From Amblyomma americanum (taxonomy: Eukaryota > Arthropoda > Arachnida > Ixodida > Ixodidae), in assembly GCF_052857255.1 (NCBI RefSeq), contig NC_135505.1, positions 51,617,007 to 51,681,006 on the forward strand: a stretch of 64,000 nucleotides of DNA. Reading direction: 5' to 3'. Below the pieces are notes generated by a model. It was not told the DNA's origin, did not search any database, and saw only the letters and a list, made by a program, of their open reading frames with translations. Positions 21,813 to 31,637 of the stretch are shown here, in pieces; position 1 is the first letter of the stretch, and every line of letters starts with the position of its first letter. The translations under genes and the position numbers were made by a program.

Positions 21813-21940
21813 CAATGTAGAAGCGCTGAGCCGAGTAAGAAGTAGATTTGATTGTGTCAGTCAGCTGTTTCACAACGCCTTGCAGAACACTATGCATATA
21901 ATCGACACTAAGCCCACTCACAAGGTGAAGACCCAAGGAA
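21813..21940 (-). CDS. EnSpm/CACTA-like transposase, upstream exon
   Basis: Encodes GLSVDYMHSVLQGVVKQLTD, the family's V-DYMH-VL-GV-KQL motif, then YSAQRFYIG at a GTAATG donor (intron begins 21812). Splicing over 21812-20233 joins G to APSGLSRINTRLL in frame. The 5' boundary is uncertain; further exons toward 22-23.4 kb are expected but not recognised. Confidence 0.58.
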
Positions 21941-21999
21941 AAAAATGTATGTTTTAAATTAAACAGCTCAACAAAGGTGATGCACAGGTGCATAGCCCT

Positions 22000-23490
22000 C
22001 ACTTTACACCACCATTACACTTTATTTTGGTGTATCTACATGCCACCGCAGGGCATGAAGCGACCCAGACATTAGCCTGAAATGTTGGCCATCATTAAAG
22101 GGTGCTAATTACCCTGAAATATGAAAATATACAGGCAACCTTAGCAGCCTGTGCAAATGAGTTAAGTACCCAGCTGACCAACTGCACAGAGGTGGCTTCC
22201 AGCCTTTACAAGTATCCCTAATAAATCAGAGCGGTGTGGAGCTTAGACAGGGCTTGAAGTATATGCCAGTTATTCAAATCGTCATTTTACGACTACAAAG
22301 TATTATGTCACAATGATCAACAGCACGCTGCTGCTTTCCAAAAGTAACCCGCGACAACAATGCTGAGGACCGCAGCACAGCTACACGGCGTGCTTCTGTG
22401 GCATAGAAAAAAAAAGCTGCATAATCAGTTAATTCTTATTCGAGAGAAAGCTTGCTTTCGTACGTTCATGTGAATTGAAGAGCTGCACTACTTTTTCTCA
22501 AACCCTGCCTCTTTACCACAGTCAGGTGCAATGAACTAAACCAATCCAAAAGTAAGATAAGTACTACAGTTAATGCCCTGTCGCATTGAAAGCAAAATCT
22601 GGATCAAAGGGGGCATCGCAGTTAAGGGCAACAGACGGTGTAATGTCACAAGTAGCACATACTTCCACTCTTGATTATAACTGCTCTGCGTGCATGTACT
22701 TCAGCTAAGAAGCATGAAGAACCACGTGCTAACTGTATTCTACCATTGAACAGTAAACGTTCACACCATACCAACGTAGTAATATTGCCACAAGTATGTT
22801 ACAGCCTTGTACTGTATCTCATACAAAAGGAATGCCACTTAATGTCGAAAACAATACAGTGCTTGCATCAATAGTAGTATCTTGCATTAATAAATATAAG
22901 CACAACTTGTCTGTCAGCAAAACAACGCCTATATATATAACCGTCAGTGAAATTGGTTACTTATTCATCTAAAAAGGTTCAAACATGTGCACTCTTCCAA
23001 TTTTTAAACCAGAACGCGCGAGTGTTGACTACTCGGTGCAGCGGTGCCCAGGCGAAGGAGAGTGTAACTCGGCAGAGGGAAAAAGCATGTGCACCGATCA
23101 TGCCGCTGAAGCTAGCGACGTCTGCTTGGCTGTTCTGTTTCGTGCAAAGCAACTCCTGCGATGCAACTTTTGTGCAGAGTTCTGCGACCGTTTGTTTCGT
23201 GTTCTATCTGCAGCGTGTGTGGCTCTGGACTGGTGCAGACACATAGCATTACAAGCACGACTTAAAGCCCCGGTGTCATCTGTGGGTAGCGTCTTGAAAG
23301 CATCTGCTTTAGCGAAATTAATGGGGCAACATCTAGGGTCTTCTTCAATCAGTTTTTTCGTAAGTAAAAACAACTGGTTTCTTGGGCATGGTTGGCTGTT
23401 CTCAAATGTACGCTCTTTTCCGAATCAACCATGACATGCGCAGCAGATAAAAACAATTGATCGCAGCTTCTCGGCCGCCCATCCATAACC
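22000..23490 (+). other. intergenic or upstream intron of the EnSpm-like gene
   Basis: A plus-strand ORF at 22985-23434 (149 codons, Cys- and Ala-rich) has no recognised motif or splice support and is left uncalled. Nothing else seen. Confidence 0.45.
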
Positions 23491-23496
23491 GCTGTT

Positions 23497-24240
23497 CATG
23501 GGCAGGGGTCGAGCAGCGAGTCAAAGAACGAGAACTGCTCGATCGCTACCGTGGTGCCTTCGCGTCGTCGTCACGCGTCGGGCGGACGCATCTTGCGAAA
23601 CATCGCATAATTACTGCTGAAAATGTTCCACCACTCCGCCAGTCATCTTATCGAGTGTCCACTAAAGAGCGTGAAGCTACCAACACACAAGTGAAAGAAA
23701 TGCTCGCCGACGACGTCATTCGCCCTTCTAAGAGACCGTGGGCGGCACCTGTCGTGCTTGTGAAGAAGAAGGACTGCACCCTATGATTCTGTTTTGACTA
23801 CCGTCGGTTAAACAACATCACTGAAAATGATGTGTACCCGCTACCCTGAATTGACGAGGCTTTTTGTCGCTTGTACAACACCAGATATTTCTCCTCCATG
23901 GACCTGAAGTCAAATAATGGCAAATTGAGGTAGACGAGAGGGACCGCGAACAAACGGCATTCATCATTACAGACTGCCTGTACGAGTTCTAGGTGATGCC
24001 ATTTGGTCATTTTCCGGCACCCGCGACATTCCAAAGGCTCATGGATATCGTTCTTGCAGATTTTGAAGAGGCAAACTTCTCTGGTCTACCTTGACGACGT
24101 AATCGATTTCACCCCGTCTTTCGAGGAGCACCTGCGTCGCCTCGAGGATGTCTTGCAGGCCATAACGTCATCAGGCCTTACACTAAATGCCGAAAAATGC
24201 CTTTTTGCATAAGAAGAGTTAAAGCTTTTAGGCCATGTCA
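23497..24240 (+). pseudogene. pol: gypsy-3 RT remnant
   Basis: Readable pieces: HLAKHRIITAENVPPLRQSS, then WAAPVVLVKKKD-CTL, a stop, DYRRLNNITENDVYPLP, stop, YFSSMDLKS, then LVYLDDVIDF (YLDD retained), EEHLRRLEDVLQAI and GLTLNAEKCLFA. At least four stops and several indels interrupt the frame. Homologous to the gypsy-1 and gypsy-2 RTs. Confidence 0.82.
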
Positions 24241-24289
24241 TGAACAACCAAGGAGTTCTTTCGGGTCCGCCATTGCCAATTTTCCACAC

Positions 24290-24870
24290 CGCGCGACCAG
24301 AAGAAAGGTCGTAGATTCTTCGGACTATGTGCGTATTACCGCCGCTTCGTGGAGATTTTGTCTAACATTACCTCACCCCTTACTGATCTTACAAAGGCGC
24401 ATTCAAGTGGGAACCACCAGAGCGGATGCCGTTTCAAGAGCTTCAACGCCGCCTGCAGTCACCCCCTGTGCTGGCGCACTTTTATGAGCTTGCAGACACA
24501 AGGGTTCACACCGACGCAAGCAACATTGGTTGAGGCACTATCCTAGTTCAAGTTTGGCGGGGCCAACCAACCACGTGTCATCGCTTATGCGAGCGCGCTC
24601 TATCGAAGACAGAAGCCAACTACTCTACCTCTGAAAAAGAATGTCTCGCCATTGTGCGGGCAGTTTCGTAGCTCACACCATACCTTTATGGCCGCTCTTT
24701 CAAACTAGTGACTGATCATCCCGCACTGTGCTGGCTGATCACTCCGGGCGCCGCGCACGATGGAGCATTCGACTCCAAGGGTTCGATATCACTGTCATTT
24801 ACAAATCCGGTCAGGCACATACAGACGCCGACTGCTTATCTCGTGCTCCCGTGCAAGCAGCTCCGGACGA
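24290..24870 (+). pseudogene. pol: gypsy-3 connection and RNase H remnant
   Basis: Scattered frames give [17 protein letters not shown], VHTDASNIG-like, YSTSEKECLAIV-like and VTDHPALCWL pieces, then RLQGFDITVIYKSGQAHTDA and DCLSRAPVQA. Frame changes occur between almost every motif. Confidence 0.75.
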
Positions 24871-26140
24871 CGCTGCTGACGTTGATGAAGTCTTCTTGAA
24901 TGCAATACATTCCAGCGATTTCCCCGAGCATCAACGCGCCAACACTGACCTCCGCGACACCATTCGTTATCTTGAAGGTACCAGCAGGCAAGTTCCAAAA
25001 GCCTTCACGCGAGCTTTGTTGCCTCTATGCTTTCGAAACGGTGTTCTCTACAACAAGAATTACGCCGCCAACAGTAGGCAATTAATATTTGCTGGTCGTC
25101 CCTGTGAACCTACGTGACAAAATTATTCACGCCTGCCATGACGAACTATCTTCCGGCCATCTTGGTGTTACTAAGACAAGTACTACTGGTCTCGCCTAGG
25201 TCCTGACATTGCGCATTACGTCCGCGCTTGCCGGGATTGCGAGCGCCGCAAAGTTCCGCCCGTGAAGCCAGCCGGATTCCACAAGCCCCATGAGCCGCAT
25301 TCGCAAGCGTTTCAACTAGTCGGCATGGACTTTCTCGGGGCCTTTCCTACATCATGCTCCGAAAAAGGTGGATAATAGTAGCCACTGATTATTTCACACG
25401 TTTTGCGGAGACAGCATCTCTTCAAAGTAGCACCGCCATCCAAGTAACCCAGTTCTTTGTTCATCAAATCGTCTTACTTCGTTGTGCTCCACAAGTTTTG
25501 ATTGCAGACAGAGGGGCTGCCTTTTCCTCTGAGCTCCTGCACCCTATTCTAACCATATTCTATTCTTCAGTCACGCCGTTCGCCGTAGGACGACTTCTTA
25601 TCATCCCCAAACTAACGGACTCACGGAACGTCTAAACAAGACGCTTGCGGACATGCTTTCATTGTACGTGGACGTGGAACATAAAACCTAGGACGACGCC
25701 TGACCCTACGTCACGTTCGCATGCAATAGAGCCGTGCAGGAATCAACCAACATCACACCGTTTGGCCTAGTTTACGGACGTCAGGTGACGAAAATACTCA
25801 ATGCCATGCTGCCTCATGTAGACGATCATCCAAATGGCGACGTTGCGTCCTTCTTACAACGCGCCGAAGCTGCCCGCCAACTCGCATTGGTTCGAATTCA
25901 CGACCAACAGGGCCAGGACGCGCAACGCTACAACCTACGGAGGCGGCATGTGGAATACCGCCCAGGTGTCCTTCTCTGGGTATGGTCTCCTATCCATCGA
26001 CGCGGACTGAGTGAAATGCTCTTGCACCAATACTTCATTCCTTACCGAATTGTACGAAGCCTTGGAGCCCCGATTTATGAAGTCGTCCCTTATGACACCC
26101 TATCTCTTCTCGCGACCCCCTGCTTTCTTTTCAGCATCGG
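24871..26140 (+). pseudogene. pol: gypsy-3 integrase remnant
   Basis: HHCC region (CHDELSSGHLGVTK-like, then CRDCERRKVPP), core (VGMDFLGAFPTSCSEKG, ATDYFTRFAETASL, VLIADRGAAFSSELL) and C-terminal part (RAEAARQLALVRIHDQQGQD, LLWVWSPIHRRGLSEMLL). Stops at several positions; the stretch 25734-26213 is open for 159 codons. Confidence 0.8.
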
Positions 26141-26164
26141 GTCTATGCTTTCAGAGGAGGGGGC

Positions 26165-26800
26165 TAATGACGGCAGTGCTCGTGCAGACGAACGCGCCTA
26201 TCAAGAAGATTAACAGCTATACTTTGGCTCTGATTACGCACATTAGGATAAGTTTCTGCGATTTCTTTTTACAAATTGGACATAGTCAAGTGGAATGTCT
26301 GGGGCGCTTGGCGTGAAATGACCCTAATACATAATACCTCGGCCTTGAGTAGTATACTACATTGTTCCCCTTGCACCTCTGGCAGGCATTATGGTGATTG
26401 TAAGTTCTCCGTCAGTCAGCCACGAAAGCGTTCAGTTGTGTAGCTTCGTTTTTTGAGCTTACTCTGCCAGTGATCCGAGCCTATTTATTGCTTTGAACAC
26501 TGCTGATTAGCTTGTCACATATTTGTTTGAAGGCGGCTTTCCATTCTGTTGCCAGTTCCCGTTTTCTATGTGTTTGTCCCAGTGATTTTTTCATTCTTCG
26601 ACTTTTGAAGTGTAACTTTTTCGAACGAGGATGAGGAGTTAGCACATTGTACGGCATAACAGAGTGGTGTGGCCACGTTCGTTCGTAGTATCTGACGAAA
26701 AGTGCCATTGCTCTTATACGACTGATGGTAGCACCACCCTTATTTACATTAAAGAAGTGTTTGTTGAAACTGCGGCCGTTATAATGAACATGACTATAAA
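26165..26800 (+). other. possible gypsy-3 LTR remnant, then unassigned
   Basis: TAATGACGGC after the purine tract may begin a 3' LTR; its end is not defined. A minus-strand ORF at 26858-26481 (125 codons) has a basic C-terminus (KSRRMKKSLGQTHRKRELAT) but no recognised family. Confidence 0.35.
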
Positions 26801-27012
26801 TTAAATTGCTACTATAAGCGAATATGGTCCGATGGTCCATATATAATAATCTAAGCAAAGAAAACGTGCAAGTGAAGTTTGATGGCTATACTACTATAAT
26901 CTAAAATTAAATTGCTACCATAAGCGAATATGGTCCGATGGTCCATATATAATAATCTAAGCAAAAAAGACGTGCAAGTGAAGTTTGATGGCTATACTAC
27001 TATAATCTAAAT
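26801..27012 (+). repeat. 106-bp direct tandem duplication
   Basis: Copy 1 is 26801-26906 and copy 2 is 26907-27012; both contain AAGCGAATATGGTCCGATGG and end in TACTATAATCTAAA. They differ at only a few bases, so the duplication is recent. Confidence 0.85.
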
Positions 27013-27490
27013 AATTTGTACCACTTACCTATACAACAGGTTTATTGAGACAATTGAAAAAGTATATATATTGTTGTCTCTCTTCCAGACTACTTTTCCA
27101 CGTATGTGGCGGCGCATCCGGCAACAGCACTACCACCGGAAGTGAGAGTCGCTGCTGTGCAAAAATATTTGCGCAGCTTCTTCATTCAAGAATTCCGCCT
27201 AGGCAAGTGCGCAAAAAAATAGAAGTATCTGCATTCCCAGAATAAAGAGGAATTGAAATTCGGCAGGTTTTTATAAACACATATTAGCTGTGGATACCAG
27301 CAACACACAACGTTCAGATTGCCAAAAAATCAATGGATAGTCCCATTCTAAGATTTCTGTCACTTTTTTGTGGCTATCATTAATATCAATGGGTACAGGT
27401 TTAACTTTCGAACATCCAGCGTGCCAACACCAACCGTTTTGACTGTCTCATATAATTTATTTACTAAGCTGGTGTTCCCCACAGTGTCCT
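27013..27490 (+). other. intergenic, nothing recognised
   Basis: No coding or repeat signal supported. Confidence 0.5.
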
Positions 27491-27496
27491 ATCATA

Positions 27497-27572
27497 CCAA
27501 CATGCCCGATCATCCCATCATGCCCGATCATCCAAAATGCTCGATCATCCCAATGTGCCCAATCATCCCAAA
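27497..27572 (+). repeat. 17-18-bp tandem repeat, about 4 units
   Basis: Units are variants of CATGCCCGATCATCCCAT (ATGCCCGATCATCC, ATGCTCGATCATCC, GTGCCCAATCATCC). Flanking CCAGCGTGCC words occur on both sides. Confidence 0.75.
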
Positions 27573-27599
27573 ATCTAAAATCCAGCGTGCCTAGTGCTC

Positions 27600-29480
27600 C
27601 TAACGTGTTTTCCATTACCATAATCTACCAAGGTGTTGGACGCTGGTCTCCAATATTCCCGTCGTTTCCTTTCTTCCATTAGGGCACTATTTGGCTTTCA
27701 TGCATTACAAAGAATAAAATGCGCCTCTTCCTGTTTCTTAAACCTGGTTGCGGTTTCCTTTCCATACTGTACTAACATACATCTTTAACAGAAATAATTG
27801 TGCAATAACGAACCGTAGTTTGCAGACTATTGACGTAAGAGCGTAAAGGTTTCTGTTTGGTTGAAAATCTGACATCGTCGCCATCATCATCGCCTTCGGT
27901 ATTTTGAGAGAGAAATGGGCTGAGGTGTGGAGGCCCATGTGACCACCCATGCACCCAGGTTGGCGATAAAATTCTCCCGAAATAGCCAGAGAAGCAACAA
28001 TGGTGGCAGATGAGCCAACTGAGTAACACGACCTTGTTACGTCATAACAACCTGCCCACATGATTGTGAGCAAACTGCCTAAGTTGCAAGCGGCAGTTAA
28101 ATGAATGACTAGCACTGAGATGTTCCTCCTGAAGAGTAGCCTGCGGCTCACTAGCCTCACCGGTGGCACCACCTTTAATCGCAGGGCAGTGGCTCATGGC
28201 GTAACTAAGCGTTGCACCCTGCTCTAGGCCTTATATGAGGACTACCAATGATCTACGATTGTAAGGCAACTAATTCCTCATACATGGACATTAGCCCATT
28301 AGCGCACGCGTGTCAGTCAAAGTGTCGCTCTAGTTTTATATCACTCAGCTGGCCTTTCACAGCACTGAACAAAGAGCGCGTTTTGAGAGTTTCACGTTGT
28401 AAGGCAACACAGACACAATAAAGTTCTTAAGAACATATTTTCGTCGTGTTATTAGGCAATTGATGTGTCAACGAAACTTTAAGAAAGGAGGCATTTATAT
28501 CCAGGTAAACTCTGCACGGCCCTCAAGATTGTGTGTGGAGCTTAACTGCAGACTCTTGTATACACGACCAAAGAAAAAATAAGATCAAAATTGGAAATAA
28601 TATTTACAGACCGGTAGTCGCCTGGAGAAAATTACCAGCGCGAGGTAATGGTACCGTATAATTGCGGAAGCGAAAAAATGTTTTGTAAAGTCAAAATCTA
28701 CGGAGGCATTATAAGAGTGTTTATGAACTTTGAATGGAAAAGTATATTGTATCATTGTGAGCTCTGTTGCGATATTTATTAAACATTCCTTCCTTTCAAA
28801 ATAAAGACTTTTTATTAGCATACAGTCAGTCTTAAGGAAGCACATACAGTAGGTTCAACTTTACACGCCAAGAAGTGACGCAGTTCTGTAACATGTTGGG
28901 GTGCGTCATTGCGTTGCTGTCTTGAGGACTTTGGTTTTATTTCGCGTACTTCCGGATGCAATTTTATGCCTTCTTCTTTGCTTTAGCCGTCACTATTTTA
29001 TTGGTAGAGTGATTGAACAACTTTTATTTCCACCAGAAGAGACGTTCCTCTCTTTTCTGGGGGATAGTCAGCGGTCGGGGATTACATATAATTGGCCGGG
29101 CTTCTTCAGTGCCGATGTGGTGCTTCAGTACAGTAACGGTCCATGGAACCTCAGAAAATCATAGAAAACAAGGGTTGCAATACTGCACATAACTGGCCAT
29201 TTTGTGCAGTTCTACCTGCAACGAATTTAGAATGTTTCAATGCCGGTAACTTGCGCGGTGCTCTGCTCCACATGAGCTGTTAATAGAGACCACGAGGACT
29301 ACAATGAAATGACCCAAATATTGGAGGTTGACGTGCAGGTGCCGTAAATTTATTGCAAATGAATATGAAAATTGCCTTTTTGGGAGAAGGAAATGGCGTA
29401 CTATCTGTCTCACATATCGACGGACATCTGAACCGCATCGGGAAGGAATGGAGGAGAGAGTGAACGAAGAAAGGAAGGAA
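27600..29480 (+). other. intergenic, nothing recognised
   Basis: Contains a minus-strand ORF (28172-27738, 144 codons) without known motifs or splice sites, and a minus-strand AT-rich stretch near 28600-28850. No gene called. Confidence 0.45.
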
Positions 29481-29484
29481 GAGT

Positions 29485-29603
29485 TGCCGTAGTGGACTGC
29501 TTCGAAATAATTTCGACCACCTGGGGATCTTTGCACTCACATCACACAGCACTTACATCCCACAGCACACCGCCGCCTTAGCGATTTGCCTCCATCGAAG
29601 TTG
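29485..29603 (-). mobile_element. diverged SINE fragment
   Basis: Plus-strand TAATTTCGACCACCTGGGGA and GCCTCCATCGAAGTTG match the body of the SINE at 13653-13882. The tRNA-like head is absent. Confidence 0.6.
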
Positions 29604-29990
29604 TATTGTTAAGGTTGTGAATTCAGTGTAATGCCGCTCTTCGCAATGAAATCGCGGCCCACCACGATAGGGCATGCAATCCCCAGCAGATATAAAAATG
29701 TTTGCGGGCATCAAAGAAACTTTCTGTCATATTGCTGACATGGCTGTGGCAGCATGGCTTCAAGCCATGCGAAAATGTGTGTGTACCTGTTTGAATGTAC
29801 AGCACGTTTCCATGCAGGTACTTTTAATCTCTTCGATGAATACAGACAAGTTTGCAGCGGCATCCAAGAGTGCTGGAAGTGAACGGCCTGCCACTCGAAC
29901 AGTTAGGAACGGTTCGTTCACAGAATCGCTCCTTGTACTCATAGGGGCATGCCGCCTAGGGCAGCCAGTAAGCAATGGTAATCATACGGC
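29604..29990 (-). pseudogene. retropepsin fragment of an LTR retrotransposon
   Basis: The minus strand reads TVRVAGRSLPALLDAAANLS at 29900-29840 and, in another frame, PIVVGRDFIAKSGITLNSQP at about 29670-29610. These are the two conserved blocks of a retroviral-type protease; here the catalytic D-T/S-G is DAA. Frame changes between the blocks show decay. Upstream minus-strand sequence (to about 30180) may be gag but is not recognisable. It is a different family from gypsy-1 to gypsy-3. Confidence 0.6.
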
Positions 29991-30269
29991 AGCAGGTAAA
30001 ATGGACGGTGCTGAAAAACTACCTGCGGGATTAAGAGCCTTCTTCGATGGCATATAGACGTCGGCAGTAGCAGCAGTGAAATTCTGGAGCCAGTGCAGCA
30101 GCATGCCTTTGATAGTGAAATAGGTTGATTTCGTTGGTGGAGGCGCTCGGCGGTCTTGTGGCAGAACTGTATACCGGGGTGCCCAAATATCCTGGGTTCA
30201 TACATTTTCTATCATCTGGCAGTGGGAAACGCTCTTTGCTGTTTGCATCTAACCTTGTTTAGTGTCTGC

Positions 30270-30773
30270 CCCGCTGGCGGCACACTACAGCACGGCGCAC
30301 CCATGGGCAGTGCCGACCCAGCCGTCTCCCACGCTGGTGGCACACTACTGGGCGATGCGCCCACGGGCAGTGCCGACCTAATGCTCTCACATGCTGGTGG
30401 CAGGCTATCGGGCGGCGCACGCATAGGCAGTGCCGACCCAGCCGTCTCCCTAATCCTCTCACATGCTGTTGGCACACTATCGTTCGGCGCACCCCCAGGC
30501 AGTGCCGACCCAGCCGTCTTCCACGCTGGTGGTGCACTACTGGGCGCTGCGCTCACGGGCAGTGCTGACCTAATCCTCACACATGCTGCTGGCACACTAT
30601 CCGCCGGCGCACCCACAGGCAGTGCCCAACCAGCCATTTCTCACGCTGGCGGCACACTACCGGGCGACGCACGCACTGGCAGGGCCGATCCAGCCAATTC
30701 CCACTCTGGCGGCACACTACCGCGCGATGCACCCACGGGCAGTGCTGACTCAGCCATCTACCTCGCTGGTGGT
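30270..30773 (+). repeat. minisatellite with unit of about 60-63 bp, left block
   Basis: Eight to nine degenerate units around GGCAGTGCCGACCCAGCC and CACGCTGGTGGCACACTA. An ORF (30156-30794) reads the units as repeats of GSADPAVSHAGGTLLGDAPT. The opposite strand is also open over most of it, as expected when the unit length is close to a multiple of three. I treat it as satellite DNA, not a gene. Confidence 0.8.
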
Positions 30774-31484
30774 TGTTGCGGATGGGGTTCCTAGCCCATC
30801 GCAGGTCACCAGTGTTCGGGATTGCGCTTCAGCGCCACCGGTGCCACTAGAGTTGGAGACGGAGGGGCCCTCGAGTAGCCCCGCAGGTCCCGTCTCTTCA
30901 CTGCACTCGCTGTCGAGTTTTATACAGTTCTTCGTCCCCAAAAGCCCTAGGTTTAGGACGCCCTCGCCGGAGTGGGAGTGGCTTGAAACTTGCATTCTTG
31001 CGCGCGAACTCGCACCACTACACAGAGAGACACGCCCCTGTCACATGTCGAGCCTGGGAGGGTGATATAATATGTCGACTGCGGAGGGTAATATGATATG
31101 GCCATCCGAAAGTTCCTACTGGCTGTTGACACCTGCTCTTTAGATGTCAGCCGACGAGCCGGGCAAGATCGCACGGTAGGGTCGAGAAGCCGAAAGGGGT
31201 CGTTCCGTCCTTGTGAAGATAGCGAACGATGACCGCTAGCCCGCCGCCGTACCCCCACGCTGTTCGTCTTCTACCGGGAAAGAGGCCCTATTGCTGCCTC
31301 GTTCTTCTTGGTTCCCTGACTCCACCCGGGCGACGCTCTGCGTGGCCCTCAGAGGGAAGAAGCGTGGGAACGATCACTATCGTGTGGCTCGGAACCATCC
31401 CGAAGAAGCAGAAGTGTCGGCTTCCAGCAGGCGAGACTTGCTCTCGATGTCGCCAATTCAGACGGACTGTCGCCGTCTGTAACA
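30774..31484 (+). mobile_element. candidate solo LTR (711 bp) inside the minisatellite
   Basis: Begins TGTTGCGG and ends CTGTAACA, so the termini are inverted TGTT...AACA. It interrupts one repeat unit: the left side ends CGCTGGTGGT and the right resumes CGGCACACTA. Flanking four bases are TGGT and CGGC, which could be a diverged target duplication. An AT-rich TATA-like stretch (GATATAATATG) lies at about 31064. No coding domain. BEL/Pao affiliation is a guess from the TGTT..AACA ends. Confidence 0.5.
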
Positions 31485-31637
31485 CGGCACACTAACGTGC
31501 GACGCACCCAGGGGCAGTGCCGAACAAGCCGTCTCCCACGCTGGTGGCACACTAGCTGGCGACGCATCCTCGGGCAGTGCTGATCCAGCCATCTCTCACG
31601 CTGGCGGCACACTATCGGGCGACGCACCCACCCTCCG
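31485..31637 (+). repeat. minisatellite, right block
   Basis: Two to three more units of the same repeat (GGGCAGTGCCGAACAAGCCG, CACGCTGGTGGCACACTAGC) continuing the array after the 711-bp insert. Confidence 0.8.

Larger units (their letters stand above)
23490..26164 (+). mobile_element. gypsy-3: heavily degraded Ty3/gypsy pol
   Basis: Starts inside the RT N-terminus and runs to the integrase end, then a purine tract (AGAGGAGGGGG) and TAATGACGGC, which parallels the LTR start of gypsy-2 (TAATGACC at 42410). Gag, protease and 5' LTR are missing. Stops and indels occur throughout, many more than in gypsy-1 or gypsy-2, so this is the oldest of the three. Confidence 0.85.

Noticed and set aside
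22985..23434. 149-codon Cys-containing ORF
   Set aside because: No leader, no splice support, no recognised domain; adjacent to degraded gypsy-3.
26481..26858. 125-codon minus-strand ORF with basic C-terminus
   Set aside because: It overlaps the tandem duplication, has no family resemblance and no splice or poly(A) support.
26801..27012. CRISPR-like array
   Set aside because: Only two long direct repeats without spacers in an animal genome; a simple duplication explains it.
30156..30794. 212-codon ORF as a protein gene
   Set aside because: It is read through a minisatellite that is open on both strands; the open frame follows from the repeat unit length.
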